A stretch of DNA of 64,000 bases from contig CAJJBZ010000001.1 of NCBI GenBank assembly GCA_905182535.1, positions 124,001 through 188,000 on the forward strand. Direction: 5' to 3'. Below the pieces are notes generated by a model, which did not search any database, had not been told where the DNA came from, and worked only from the letters and a program-made list of their open reading frames with translations. Shown here in pieces: positions 42,671 through 52,321 of this stretch. Each line of letters opens with the position of its first letter. Positions within the stretch are counted from its first letter, which is position 1. A program made the translations under genes and the position numbers. This DNA comes from an uncultured Planktomarina sp. (lineage in GTDB: Bacteria; Pseudomonadota; Alphaproteobacteria; Rhodobacterales; Rhodobacteraceae).

Positions 42671-43375
42671 TTAGTCGAAGGCGGCCTGTAGCGCTATTTC
42701 CACCATATCGCCAAAGCTGCGCTCCCGATCTTCGGATGGCAGGGCCTCATGGGTGAGCAGATGATCTGAGATGGTGCAGACGGCCAAAGCGCGACGATTG
42801 TGGCGGGCCGCCAGATTGTACAACTCCGCAGTTTCCATCTCGACAGCGAGAATGCCGTGGCGGGTCATTTGCTCGCTGAGATCTGGACGTTCATCATAAA
42901 ACACATCTGACGAATAAATTCCGCCCACATGGGCATCGATGCCGCGCCCGCGCGCAGCGGCCACAGCGGCCTCCAGCAGGCCATAATCGGCGCAAGGTGC
43001 AAAGTTGATCTCTTTGAACATGCCAATGGATGGGGTGGAGAGGGTGGAGGCGGTCATTGCAATCACCACATCGCGCAGTTTGACCTTAGGGCTCATGCCA
43101 CCGGCAGAGCCGATACGGATCAAAGTTTTGGCATCATAGTCTTTGATCAGCTCATTGACGTAGATAGATAGACTCGGCATGCCCATGCCAGATCCCTGAA
43201 TGGTCACAGGGTTGCCGCGCCATGTACCGGTATAGCCCAGCATGCCCCGCACTTGATTAATGCACTTCGGATGGTCTAAAAAGGTTTCCGCCGCCCATTT
43301 TGCTCGTAAAGGATCGCCGGGCAGTAATACTGTATCCGCAATCTCTCCTGGTTTGGCTCCGATGTGTATAGTCAT
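42671..43375 (-). CDS. deoD: Purine-nucleoside phosphorylase, DeoD type
   Basis: Phosphorolysis of purine nucleosides in salvage, 234 aa. Motifs: [34 protein letters not shown], and [18 protein letters not shown] 43375 is the usual start [11 protein letters not shown] nucleoside hydrolase gene lies about 2.6 kb away, so this region carries two purine salvage activities. Intact. Confidence 0.94.
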   Translation of the reverse strand: MTIHIGAKPGEIADTVLLPGDPLRAKWAAETFLDHPKCINQVRGMLGYTGTWRGNPVTIQGSGMGMPSLSIYVNELIKDYDAKTLIRIGSAGGMSPKVKLRDVVIAMTASTLSTPSIGMFKEINFAPCADYGLLEAAVAAARGRGIDAHVGGIYSSDVFYDERPDLSEQMTRHGILAVEMETAELYNLAARHNRRALAVCTISDHLLTHEALPSEDRERSFGDMVEIALQAAFD

Positions 43376-43379
43376 ATGG

Positions 43380-43820
43380 TTACCTTGAATATTTGATGAA
43401 AGGGGTAAGCTTGCCAATGCGATCATAGAGCTGCCGCGCATTGGTATTGAAATTTTGTGTCATCCAGTAGACTGATGGCGTGCCATTGGCGTCAGCTGCG
43501 GCATAAACAGCTTCAATTAATGCTCGGCCAATGCCTTGGCCGCGGACATGGGGATCGATGAATAAATCTTGTAGGTAACATACGTCTTCTGCCCGCCAAT
43601 TATGCGGATGGTAGATATAGTGAACGATGCCAATAGCGATATTGTCCAGTTCAGCTACTAAGCCGTTTTGCATCATATGCTCGAGATCTATTAACCGTGA
43701 GAAGGTGAGGTCATAAATCTCAGGCGTAACATCACTATCATAAAATGTGAGATAATCGGCCCACATTCTTGCCCAAGAATCACGATCAGTGACCTGTAAT
43801 GGACGTATAGTTAGCGTCAT
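43380..43820 (-). CDS. GNAT family N-acetyltransferase
   Basis: Acetyl-CoA-dependent transferase of the GCN5 family, 146 aa. The CoA-binding motif A is [18 protein letters not shown], preceded by [14 protein letters not shown] 43820 gives [14 protein letters not shown]. It is four bases upstream of deoD and follows trpA on the same strand. Substrate unknown. Confidence 0.88.
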   Translation of the reverse strand: MTLTIRPLQVTDRDSWARMWADYLTFYDSDVTPEIYDLTFSRLIDLEHMMQNGLVAELDNIAIGIVHYIYHPHNWRAEDVCYLQDLFIDPHVRGQGIGRALIEAVYAAADANGTPSVYWMTQNFNTNARQLYDRIGKLTPFIKYSR

Positions 43821-43836
43821 ATTTGGCTCCTCAGGT

Positions 43837-44628
43837 TCAGGCCGAATGGGCTCCGTCGGCCAAAGACTTGACGAAAGCCAAAACCTCGGCCGAAGATTTT
43901 CCAGAGCCAATTTCATCTACAATTGCTGAGCCTACGACAGCACCATCGGCCACAGAGGCGATGTCACGGGCGTTTTCAGGTGTGCGGATGCCAAAGCCCA
44001 CAATGATTGGTAGGTCGGTGGCTGATTTGATGCGCTCGACCTCTGGCGCCACATCTGCAGCTTTTGCGGCTGCAGCCCCGGTAATGCCATTAATGGATAC
44101 GTAGTAAACAAAGCCTGAAGTGTTGGTGAGTACTTTCGGTAGGCGTTTATTGTCGGTTGTCGGTGTGGCCAGGCGGATGAAGTTCAGGCCGGCCTTTTGG
44201 GCTGGAATGCACAGCTCATCATCTTCTTCTGGTGGTAAATCTACTACAATCATACCGTCGATACCGGCTATTTTTGCCTCATCCAAGAATCGTTCAACGC
44301 CATATGAATAAATTGGATTGTAGTAGCCCATAAGTACAATAGGAGTGGTACTGTCTACTAAGCGAAAATCTTGGACCATTTGCAAAGTTCTTTTGAGGCT
44401 CATACCCGCCTTAAGCGCACGTTGTCCTGCCAATTGAATGGACGGTCCGTCGGCTATTGGATCTGTAAACGGTAGACCCAGTTCAATGATATCTACTCCC
44501 GCTGCAGGCAGGCCCTTCACCACCGCAAGTGATGTATCATAATTAGGATCACCGGCCATGACGTAAGTGACAAACGCTTTTTTACCAGCGGCTCTTAGTT
44601 CTGCAAATTTTGCGTCAATCCGTGTCAT
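43837..44628 (-). CDS. trpA: Tryptophan synthase alpha subunit
   Basis: Cleaves indole-3-glycerol phosphate to indole, 263 aa TIM barrel. Catalytic Glu and Asp lie in [16 protein letters not shown]; phosphate-binding [15 protein letters not shown] 44628 gives [15 protein letters not shown]. trpB is not adjacent in this window. Intact. Confidence 0.95.
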   Translation of the reverse strand: MTRIDAKFAELRAAGKKAFVTYVMAGDPNYDTSLAVVKGLPAAGVDIIELGLPFTDPIADGPSIQLAGQRALKAGMSLKRTLQMVQDFRLVDSTTPIVLMGYYNPIYSYGVERFLDEAKIAGIDGMIVVDLPPEEDDELCIPAQKAGLNFIRLATPTTDNKRLPKVLTNTSGFVYYVSINGITGAAAAKAADVAPEVERIKSATDLPIIVGFGIRTPENARDIASVADGAVVGSAIVDEIGSGKSSAEVLAFVKSLADGAHSA

Positions 44629-44810
44629 ATCCAGCCCTTTAAATTTGTTACCTACTGACATGCCGCAAAGGCAAGCAGAGTTCAATATACTTCGATCAGA
44701 CTGGAAGCGTTAATCTGTGTTATTCTACTTTGTATGAGCGGATGCGCAGTTATGCTTGCTCTAGCCCCTAGGCGCAGATAAGAGCCCAATTAGAAATTAT
44801 GGAGTGCATC

Positions 44811-45908
44811 ATGGGTTTTAGAATGGGTATCGTTGGCTTGCCAAATGTGGGGAAATCTACTTTGTTCAACGCGCTAACAAAAACAGCATCAGCCCAGGCT
44901 GCAAACTTCCCCTTTTGCACCATTGAACCGAATGTTGGTGAAGTTAACGTACCGGATGCTCGGCTAACTAAATTGGCTGATATAGCGAGTTCCGTAAATA
45001 CAATACCGGCTCGTATGACTTTCGTGGACATCGCAGGTCTGGTCAAAGGTGCCAGCCAAGGCGAAGGATTAGGCAACCAGTTCTTGGCCAATATTAGAGA
45101 AACAGATGCAATCGCCCATGTGGTGCGCTGTTTTGAAGATGGCGACGTGGTGCATGTGTCCGATCACGTAGATCCTTTAGCAGATGCCGATACGATAGAT
45201 ACTGAGTTGATGCTGGCAGATATGGAAAGTGTTGAGAAGCGCTTGCAAAATGTTTTACGTAAGGTGCGAGGTGGGGACAAAGAGGCGCTTCAGCAAGAAC
45301 GCTTGCTAACGGCCGCCATGGAAGCACTGGAACAAGGCAATCCTGCACGCACTGTTAAGGTTGATGAAGATGACGAAAAACAGTGGAAAATGCTACAACT
45401 GCTCACAACAAAACCCATTTTATATGTTTGCAATGTGGGTGAGGCCGATGCAGCCAAGGGCAATGCACATTCTGATGCTGTGGCTCAAATGGCTGCGGCA
45501 CAAGGCAATAGTCATGTGATAATTTCCGCTCAAATCGAAGAAGAAATTAGCCAGCTGGAGGACGATGAAGCTGAAATGTTTCTGACGGAAATGGGTTTGG
45601 AAGAAGCTGGCTTAGATCGGTTAATTCAAGCTGGTTATAAGCTTTTGGCTCTTGAGACCTATTTTACGGTTGGGCCAAAAGAGGCGCGCGCTTGGACTAT
45701 CAAAAACGGTACCTCTGCGCCCCAAGCCGCTGGTGTTATACACGGGGATTTCGAACGTGGATTTATTCGTGCCGAAACCATAGCGTTTCAAGACTTTGTC
45801 GATTTGGGAGGAGAATCTCCAGCTAAAGAAGCAGGTAAAATGCGCTCTGAGGGCAAAACTTACATCGTACAGGATGGTGATGTGATGCACTTCTTATTCA
45901 ATACTTAA
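44811..45908 (+). CDS. ychF: Redox-regulated ATPase YchF
   Basis: Obg-family P-loop protein (OLA1/YchF), 365 aa, ATP-preferring and ribosome-associated by family. G1 GLPNVGKSTLFNALTK; G3 FVDIAGLVKGASQGEG; the C-terminal TGS domain is seen in PQAAGVIHGDFERGFIRAE. ATG 44811 (MGFRMGIVG) is the usual start; an ATG four codons earlier exists. Intact. Confidence 0.96.
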   Translation: MGFRMGIVGLPNVGKSTLFNALTKTASAQAANFPFCTIEPNVGEVNVPDARLTKLADIASSVNTIPARMTFVDIAGLVKGASQGEGLGNQFLANIRETDAIAHVVRCFEDGDVVHVSDHVDPLADADTIDTELMLADMESVEKRLQNVLRKVRGGDKEALQQERLLTAAMEALEQGNPARTVKVDEDDEKQWKMLQLLTTKPILYVCNVGEADAAKGNAHSDAVAQMAAAQGNSHVIISAQIEEEISQLEDDEAEMFLTEMGLEEAGLDRLIQAGYKLLALETYFTVGPKEARAWTIKNGTSAPQAAGVIHGDFERGFIRAETIAFQDFVDLGGESPAKEAGKMRSEGKTYIVQDGDVMHFLFNT

Positions 45909-45944
45909 AACACCTATCTATGCGTTATATCGGGAGTAGCTGTT

Positions 45945-46868
45945 GTGGCTATCAAACTAATTATCGATACAGATCCTGGCATTGACGACGCTATGGCGAT
46001 ATTTTATGCAATTGCTGATCCTGAGATTGAGTTAATCGCTTTGACCACGGTTTTTGGTAATGTCACCACTACTCAGGCGACAAGAAATGCTTTATTTTTG
46101 TTAGAAACTGCTGGGATTGATATCCCAGTTTCTGAGGGCCTTCATAAACCTCGTGAACTTCCGGCTTATCCACCTAGCTCCCATGTGCATGGGGCAGAGG
46201 GCTTTGGTAGTCTGCCAATTGAGCAACCGAAGGGGCAGGCAGTTTTAGAATCCGCACCAGAATTTTTAGTGAAAATGGCCCGTGCGCACAAGGGCGAGTT
46301 AGTGCTATGCCCAATTGGTCCGATGACCAATATCGCTGCTGCACTGGATCTTGACCCAGAATTTTGTAATAATCTCAAACGTATGGTGATCATGGGCGGA
46401 AGTCTCAGGGCTGGTGGTAATATTACTCCGGTAGCGGAGGCTAACATTTATCATGATCCGCATGCCGCTGATTTTCTTTTTCGCCACGGCAGCAATATTA
46501 CTCTCGTCGGGCTTGATGTAACTAACCGCGTAATTTGTTCTCGCGACTACTTTAGAAAATTGGCTGAGCAGAGTCCCATATTGGGCGGTATGATTAACGA
46601 GATGGCTGATTTCTATATAGATTTCTATGAAACAGTGGGGAAATTTGAAGGCTGCGGCATGCATGACCCCTCGGCCCTGATAAACTGTGTGGCACCTGAT
46701 CTGTTCGTGACCGAAGATCATAAGTTAAGCGTCATTTGTTATGGAGGACAATCTGGAGAGACTATTTCAGAACCAAGTTCTGTGGGTGAAGCGGTCAAAG
46801 TCTGTGTTGGCGTAGACGCCGACGCGGTAAAGAATAAGTTTTTTAAAAATGTTGCAAAACTTGAGTAA
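45945..46868 (+). CDS. Inosine-uridine preferring nucleoside hydrolase family protein
   Basis: Calcium-dependent hydrolase releasing bases from nucleosides, 307 aa. The metal-binding N-terminus is IIDTDPGIDDAMAIFYA; VICSRDYFRKL and MHDPSALINCV follow. It begins at GTG 45945, preceded by GGGAG. Located between ychF and a tRNA-Ser gene. Intact. Confidence 0.9.
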   Translation: MAIKLIIDTDPGIDDAMAIFYAIADPEIELIALTTVFGNVTTTQATRNALFLLETAGIDIPVSEGLHKPRELPAYPPSSHVHGAEGFGSLPIEQPKGQAVLESAPEFLVKMARAHKGELVLCPIGPMTNIAAALDLDPEFCNNLKRMVIMGGSLRAGGNITPVAEANIYHDPHAADFLFRHGSNITLVGLDVTNRVICSRDYFRKLAEQSPILGGMINEMADFYIDFYETVGKFEGCGMHDPSALINCVAPDLFVTEDHKLSVICYGGQSGETISEPSSVGEAVKVCVGVDADAVKNKFFKNVAKLE

Positions 46869-46912
46869 ATCCTGCTTGTCCCCAGCGCAACTCCCCGTTA
46901 AACGGGTTCGGC

Positions 46913-47002
46913 GGAGACGTGGCCGAGTGGACGAAGGCGTCCCCCTGCTAAGGGGATAGGCCTGAAAGGGTCTCGTGGGTTCGAATCCCATCGTCTCTGC
47001 CA
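46913..47002 (+). tRNA. tRNA-Ser (anticodon GCU)
   Basis: A class II tRNA. The acceptor stem GGAGACG pairs with CGTCTCT (one G-U pair at the end), the anticodon loop CTGCTAA gives GCT, a long variable arm follows, and the T loop is GGGTTCGAATCCC. CCA is encoded (47000-47002). It marks the left border of the accessory region that runs to about 53.0 kb. Confidence 0.95.
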
Positions 47003-47552
47003 GATTACATTAACCCCTATAATAGCTTCATTTATATGACTTTTATGGGGGTTAATATCGGCATTTTCCCATACGTTACCCCACACATCTAATTCATTGT
47101 TTAGCCAGTCTGAAGGAATTGTCTTCATTCTTGTATGTTCTGAGGAAGTTATTGGAGCCAGAAGTTAAGACTCGGTATTATTAACCGATTTAACTATCCT
47201 TGGGTGTAGACGTGATCTGCTTAACTAGTCCTACTACCCTAGGAAGCTATGTCGCTATTACCTTTAAAGATTATCTGAAAAGTATTCTGGCCTTTCACAT
47301 TACACTGTTTACACACGAACCTCTAGCGGGCATCTTGAGCTATAGTTTCTTCGCCTATCACACGTTTAAGGTTAGAAAAGTTACCTATTAGTGATGCTTG
47401 CATCGGCTACAGGTAATACTCAGATGGTGTTTGGAAATTATACTGATGGGCCATACTGGCGTTACCTATTATTGCGTGTTGTTAAACTTAGTTATTCTAT
47501 TTCAATAAGATCGAACATCTTTAGTTGAGAAACTAACCTACATAAGTTATTT
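47003..47552. other. AT-rich region downstream of tRNA-Ser, no supported gene
   Basis: A 550-base stretch with scattered short ORFs (for example 47200-47391 plus) that show no family pattern, no good Shine-Dalgarno and skewed composition. I see no integrase remnant and no copy of the tRNA 3' end that could mark an attachment site. Confidence 0.4.
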
Positions 47553-47801
47553 TCACTGGTACTGCTTCAAATAGCAACTGCCAGAGTCTGTATATCGTAG
47601 GAACCGATCGGTGCCCTTTATCCGAACCAAATAACTTCCCTCAACTAAAACAATGTTCTTCGGTAGGTGTTTCAAGCAAAGGTCTATGAGTTCTTGTTTG
47701 GGTATTGAAACCCTTTTTGGTTGGAGGCCGTTCTCGTTTTCAGCAGAAACCTGAGTAGTGAGCGCCATAAGGAACGCTGAATGGGTTAGTGAAAGCCTCA
47801 T
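47553..47801 (-). CDS. Small secreted protein of unknown function
   Basis: 82 aa beginning MRLSLTHSAFLMALTTQVSA, a plausible signal peptide with a cleavage site after VSA. The mature part contains LVEGSYLVRIKGTDRFLRY and a Cys pair (at about residues 46 and 76). A GGAG lies seven bases before ATG 47801 (RNA reads TTGGAGTATCTCAT ATG). No family recognised. The codon pattern and signal support a real gene in an otherwise empty region. Confidence 0.5.
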   Translation of the reverse strand: MRLSLTHSAFLMALTTQVSAENENGLQPKRVSIPKQELIDLCLKHLPKNIVLVEGSYLVRIKGTDRFLRYTDSGSCYLKQYQ

Positions 47802-48213
47802 ATGAGATACTCCAATTTATATTAAACCGATAAAAAATTTATGGTAACCGGGGGTTAAGAGTTATTAAAAGTAGGTTCCTATGCTGTAAGTGTGGGCCGG
47901 TAGCGGGCCAACATAATTCATTCTCATATGAACTCTAGGGACCTTGTGACGTCATCATAGAACTTCGTATAGCTTAATTGGCTTGGGTTATAACGGGGGG
48001 GGCAATTGCCTTGGGAATGGGGAGCGCGTGTGGCTTTTATATTGGCTCTGGCGGGCTGGGCTTACGTACTGCCTAATAGTATGAAGTGGAGGGGCTAACC
48101 GCCCCAAACTGATCTTTATTGCTATTCTATTCCTATGAACCTAATTTTACTACTAATCGCTACTTTGGGCGAAAAAGATGACTTGACTAAGGAGCAAAGC
48201 CAGAAAACTTAAA
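47802..48213. other. Intergenic region with a G-rich tract and a small hairpin
   Basis: About 410 bases without a supported gene. It holds an eight-base G tract at about 47995-48002, and a hairpin GGGGC-TAACC-GCCCC at 48091-48105 that may belong to a transcript end. Nothing else is recognisable. Confidence 0.4.
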
Positions 48214-49116
48214 TTAGGTTCGACGCATATTACGAAACATCGAAAACGAGTAGATCAGAAGTGCCGCCCATATCATTGGAAAAGCTATCGTGTAGGCTTG
48301 GCCAAGCTCTTCATTAAAAACAAAAACTGCGACCAAGAATATTAATGTTGGGGCAATGTATTGCATGATTGCAATGGTCGTCAGCTGCAGGCCCTTTGCG
48401 CCATTAGCATAGAGTAATAACGGCACTGCCGTAATAAGACCACAGCCCAACAGCAACCAGGTGTTGTGTGTCATATTCAAATCAAAATGATTTTGGTCCT
48501 GCGAGACGAGCCATGCAACATAAGCAAGTGCAGGAACAAACAGGATGAGTACCTCCAGCAAAAATCCCTGGTTTGGACCAATCGGTAGCTGCTTTTTACA
48601 CAATGCATACAAACCCCACGTAACTGTCAGTCCAATCGATACCCATGGTACTGATCCGTTTGAGACAGCCAGATAAACCACAGCAGCAGCAGCCAGGGCA
48701 ATCGCAGCCATTTGAGAACGTGTCATTGACTCGCGCAAAAAAATCGCGCCGAGGCCGACACTGAACAACGGATTTATATAATACCCAAGGGCTGCGTCGA
48801 GTGTGCGATCTGTCGAAATGGCCCAGACATAAATGCCCCAATTGATCGAAATCAATGACGCAGTCAAGCAACCCATTGCAAGCGTTTTGGGATTCAAAAT
48901 AGCGGCACGAACATCTTTAGTTCGACCCATATATATTAGTAAAATACTTGCAATCGGTACAGACCAAATCACACGATGCGCGACAATTTCTGCGGATGGA
49001 AAGTGCGCCAACATCTTCATATAAATTGGTAAAAACCCCCAAAGAAAATAGGCGCCAAAAGCAAAACTAAAGCCAGACAAGGTATCGCCACTGGTCGGCA
49101 TGGTGGGCTTTTGCAT
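48214..49116 (-). CDS. rarD: RarD family EamA-type transporter
   Basis: Ten-helix permease of the RarD branch of the DMT superfamily, about 300 aa. The RarD-type start reads GFSFAFGAYFLWGFLPIYMK and IVAHRVIWSVP follows; IFLVAVFVFNEELGQ lies near the end. ATG 49116 (MQKPTMPTSG) is favoured, MPTSGD at 49101 is possible. Substrate unknown. It is the only well-recognised gene between the tRNA and 53 kb. Confidence 0.88.
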   Translation of the reverse strand: MQKPTMPTSGDTLSGFSFAFGAYFLWGFLPIYMKMLAHFPSAEIVAHRVIWSVPIASILLIYMGRTKDVRAAILNPKTLAMGCLTASLISINWGIYVWAISTDRTLDAALGYYINPLFSVGLGAIFLRESMTRSQMAAIALAAAAVVYLAVSNGSVPWVSIGLTVTWGLYALCKKQLPIGPNQGFLLEVLILFVPALAYVAWLVSQDQNHFDLNMTHNTWLLLGCGLITAVPLLLYANGAKGLQLTTIAIMQYIAPTLIFLVAVFVFNEELGQAYTIAFPMIWAALLIYSFSMFRNMRRT

Positions 49117-49171
49117 GAATGCTCCGGTGCTGGGGCTGTCAGAGGCAGCAGAGCTACACAATTTCCTCCAG

Positions 49172-49399
49172 CTATGACTGTATAACAATAACAACATATT
49201 GAAAATAATCAAACAAAAACAAAATTAGGAAGAAAACCAATACTGACCGACCCCTATACGTTGTGCATTTACAGCCGCTACCGCGGTATCTCTGTTTGTT
49301 GCCCGGAGCCTTACACCTAGGACAGATGTATCTTTCTCGTACAGTCCATGTATAGTCGTTTCCTCTCACCACAGTGATTATGTTATCCACCTCAAGCAT
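49172..49399 (-). CDS. Putative small zinc-ribbon protein with C-terminal membrane helix
   Basis: 75 aa from ATG 49399: MLEVDNIITVV, then RYICPRCKAPGN and GSGCKCTTYRG, a CxxC...CxC pattern that could bind zinc, followed by a hydrophobic stretch (SVLVFFLILFLFDYF) as a possible membrane anchor. There is no clear Shine-Dalgarno and no recognised family. A TTG start at 49453 would add 18 residues. A weak second copy of its first codons lies near 52.66 kb. Speculative. Confidence 0.3.
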   Translation of the reverse strand: MLEVDNIITVVRGNDYTWTVRERYICPRCKAPGNKQRYRGSGCKCTTYRGRSVLVFFLILFLFDYFQYVVIVIQS

Positions 49400-49675
49400 T
49401 ATATTGTGCTGATAAAACTTATAAGTAATATTTAGGTGGTGGTCAGAGATCAAATTAAGTTGGGTTATAATGGCTTTAATAATTATAGGTTTGTCTCATT
49501 GCTTTGATGAGTTTGTCCCAATAAGTTTTGGTCACAATTAAGAACTATCCTTGTTGTGGTTGTTATCCTTGGGGAGCGCTTTATCCCATGGATTTTTCTT
49601 ATCGCGTCATGGCCCTTTCTTTATAGGTAAGCTATAGTAAATTTTTGTTATTTTTAAGAGTAAAAGGGTACTAAA

Positions 49676-50023
49676 ATGTTTATTCGATGTGCATTTTTTA
49701 AAGGAAAGATTAAGTCAGGAATGGAAGACGCTTTTCACGCTTATTGGCGAGAAAATCTTGTACCACTTTGGAGTGCCTTTCCGCAGTTGTTGGAGTTACG
49801 TGTATTGAATGAAGTGGAAAGTGACGATATTGAGAACCCTTTTCCTCTCGTACTTGTGATGAAGTTTGCTACTCGTAATGATATAAAGGAGGCCCTTGCC
49901 TCTTCGACTCGTTGGACAAGTAAAGAGACATCAAAAGGATTGTTAGATATGTTTGACGGGGACGTTATCCATACGGTTTTTGCTTCAGACCAATTCGACC
50001 CAGTCATCGACAAAGGCGCGTAG
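49676..50023 (+). CDS. Hypothetical protein, dimeric alpha/beta barrel-like
   Basis: 115 aa, preceded by AAGAGTAAAAGGG and an ATG at 49676. The pattern (short strands, then a helix EDAFHAYWRENLVPLW, then RNDIKEALASSTRW) is like the ferredoxin-like ABM/EthD/NIPSNAP families, in which such residues form a substrate pocket. Family assignment is by feel, not by a diagnostic motif. It precedes the HlyD-like gene but 155 bases separate them. Confidence 0.55.
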   Translation: MFIRCAFFKGKIKSGMEDAFHAYWRENLVPLWSAFPQLLELRVLNEVESDDIENPFPLVLVMKFATRNDIKEALASSTRWTSKETSKGLLDMFDGDVIHTVFASDQFDPVIDKGA

Positions 50024-50177
50024 CTAAACAGACGGGTCTTTTAGGGCCTAGGCGGGTGGCTATAGTTTTGGTGGACGCGACTTGGAGCATAAAAATTATT
50101 TAATTAGTGCTGTATTCAATACTTGACTTTTTCGTTTGAAATGTAATTTTGTTTAGTGAAATATTCAGAGGTTTGTA

Positions 50178-51114
50178 ATGAAAAATTTTAAATATCCACT
50201 GATATTGGGGCTTGCACTAGCTACTTTAGCTCTTCCATCTTTTGCTCAGGATTCTTTTAATAGTATTAATCTGGCTGGTACCGTAGTCGCAGATAACAAA
50301 ACTGGATTGTCGTATAGTGCGAGGGGATGCATTACTGAAATCTCCCAAGTTGCATTTAAATCCGGCAAGGCTACTAAAGATCAAGTTTTGATTAAATTAG
50401 ATGATCGAGCTATAACTTTAGCTGTTAAATCTGCCATGGCTCGAGTTGGTGACCTTGAGGCCGCTGTTGATGAACGTGAATTTTCGATTGCGTCAGCCAA
50501 AGCTGAAATTGTCCGCGTAGAAGAAGAACTTGATTTTGTTGGCCGAGAATTTGAGCGCACGCATGTACTGTTTCAGCGAGGACTAGTGAACGAAACTACC
50601 GTAGAGGCGGCAGAACGCCGTAAGATGGATGCTACCTTTGCTGTCGATCGAGCTAAAGAGGCACTTGAGCGCGCGGTGTCGAGCAAATCCCGGGCTTATA
50701 TTGCCCTAGAAATTGGCAGTTAGAGGTTTTGGCTCGTAAATTGGACCTAGATGAGTTGACAGTTAGGTCTCCGTTCAGTGGCGTTTTGTTAAATTTTGAA
50801 CCCAAAGTTGGCGATTGTGTTTTAAAGGTTTATTAGCTGCACAAATTTATACTCCAGACGAAAAAAGTGTTGAAACATTTGTTTTCATGGACCAGCTCGT
50901 GAATGCTAAGTCTGTTGGTGTGGTCGTTGGAAATCCTGTAAATGTGATCCGGATAAATGGTCAAATATGTCCAGGTATTTTCTCTTTGGTGGGTACCGAG
51001 GCCAATTTAGAAACTCAGAACGTGAAGATAACACTTGAGTTAGATGCGTCCTGTGCCGCAACAATGTTATTGAACGAGGCGGTTAGTATCAAAACATTGC
51101 CGATAAGTGAGTAG
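50178..51114 (+). pseudogene. HlyD/RND-type membrane-fusion (periplasmic adaptor) protein, frame broken twice
   Basis: N-terminal signal peptide (LGLALATLALPSFAQ), then the biotinyl-lipoyl-like start GTVVADNKTGLSYSARG, a coiled-coil hairpin (about residues 85-170, EFERTHVLFQRGLVNETTVEAAE) and the returning lipoyl half (LTVRSPFSGVLLNFEPKVGD). Missing single bases near 50716 and near 50825 split the gene into three frames; closing both gives continuous homology to about 310 aa. No inner-membrane pump gene follows, so it is an orphan adaptor. It may be decayed or only mis-sequenced. Confidence 0.7.
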
Positions 51115-51242
51115 ACATAATAGAGGTTTTTGATGGTGCTAACACATCCGCCTCCTCTTAAGCGCCTAATCAGAGCAGAGTATGATGTGAATTAGAGGCC
51201 GACGCAGTTTTGGCCCGGCCTCTAGAGCTGTTAGACTAAAGT

Positions 51243-51653
51243 TTAACCGTAGATAATGTCCGACATGTTAAACATTAGGATGCCGTTAACGATTGCAAAT
51301 CCGAGTGGAGCCAAGTAGCCCTCAGCCGTTGCCGAGACGCCTTCTATTTCAGCCCATTCGCTCTTTATTGTCATATAACCAAAGACTGTTGCGATAACGC
51401 TTTGAACAAAACCAAATGCGATAATAGGCCAAGCGCCTTGTGGGCCTACAAGTAGTACTACAGCTCCTACTACCACATTTGCACCGACACAGCTTCCTGC
51501 AAAACGCGTCATAAATATTGCGCGATCACCAAAGCCATATTGATCTACAAAGCCCTTACTTGCGAATAAACAACGAAAGGCGTAATAGCCGCCGCCTATT
51601 AGTGTTAAAATGAAAAGTCCTAGATTTAAAAAGCCACCGAATGCTTCTACCAT
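51243..51653 (-). CDS. Hypothetical four-helix membrane protein
   Basis: 136 aa with hydrophobic segments at about residues 9-30, 50-68, 74-95 and 112-130, and a Shine-Dalgarno-like GGAGAG before ATG 51653. A polar loop FASKGFVDQYGFGD follows the first helix. I do not recognise the family. Confidence 0.65.
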   Translation of the reverse strand: MVEAFGGFLNLGLFILTLIGGGYYAFRCLFASKGFVDQYGFGDRAIFMTRFAGSCVGANVVVGAVVLLVGPQGAWPIIAFGFVQSVIATVFGYMTIKSEWAEIEGVSATAEGYLAPLGFAIVNGILMFNMSDIIYG

Positions 51654-52159
51654 TTTTCTCTCCTGATATTATCACGGCAAACTCCCGCGAAGCTTATTAT
51701 TCCAGTTTGTCACTGATGGGTGTAATGTTAGCGGTAAAAACTATATTTAATCTAGTAAAAAGTTGTTTGATTAGATCTAAATGAGAAACTACTGTAGCAA
51801 ACTAAAAGTTTTTTAATCCCAACTTATCAGTCTTAGATATCAATCTAAGACTGTGTTGAACCATGGCTACAGACTCATTACGGGGCCCCAGTACATTGTG
51901 ATGGAGGTCATTATGCATGGGTGGGCTCTAACAGTTCTAACTTTAACAGAGGTTCGGTTGGAGTACCGAGCACTAGATTCTGAGCAATTATATTGATGAA
52001 TTGAAGTCTGATTATATAGTGCAGTTCATAGTTGCCGGATCTTGAATAACTACTAATTAAGAAATTATTATTTATATGATGATGAAAAGATGAAAGCTGT
52101 GTAACAATATACGAAATATAGACTTTACAGTCTGGCTTGAACCGTGAATGTATCAAGAC
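51654..52159. other. AT-rich intergenic region, no supported gene
   Basis: About 500 bases of AT-rich sequence between the four-helix membrane protein and the small secreted protein. Short ORFs on the minus strand (for example 51911-52156) have no signal, motif or ribosome site and are not accepted. Confidence 0.4.
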
Positions 52160-52321
52160 ATGAAATATCTAATAGTGTCACTAGTATTCCTATTCATTGC
52201 CAACGCTGGTGTAGCTCAACAGGCCTCTTCATGTCCGGACAAGGGTTCTGAACCTGGCTTGTTCTGTTTGCCCGGCACCACCTGGGATGAAGTTTCTAAG
52301 GCCTGCGTTGGTATGGCATAA
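52160..52321 (+). CDS. Small secreted Cys-containing protein
   Basis: 53 aa. MKYLIVSLVFLFIANAGVAQ is a clear signal peptide with cleavage after VAQ or GVA. The mature peptide has three Cys in SCPDKGSEPGLFCLPGTTWD and KACVG; the CxPGTTWDxxxxxCV pattern recurs in small secreted proteins of marine Rhodobacteraceae, but no function is known to me. The upstream AGACATG has no strong ribosome site. Confidence 0.5.
   Translation: MKYLIVSLVFLFIANAGVAQQASSCPDKGSEPGLFCLPGTTWDEVSKACVGMA

Noticed and set aside
46898..47128. Minus-strand 76-codon ORF over the tRNA-Ser gene, read as a possible integrase end
   Set aside because: Its second half (RRWDSNPRDPFR) is the usual antisense translation of a tRNA-Ser gene, and the rest has no integrase motif.
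47200..47391. Plus-strand 63-codon ORF after the tRNA
   Set aside because: No Shine-Dalgarno, no motif and no signal; listed only as part of the intergenic description.
47990..48080. Glycine-rich reading (LGMGSACGFYIGSGGLGL) beside a G tract
   Set aside because: No start codon in a usable position and no homolog pattern; simple composition explains it.
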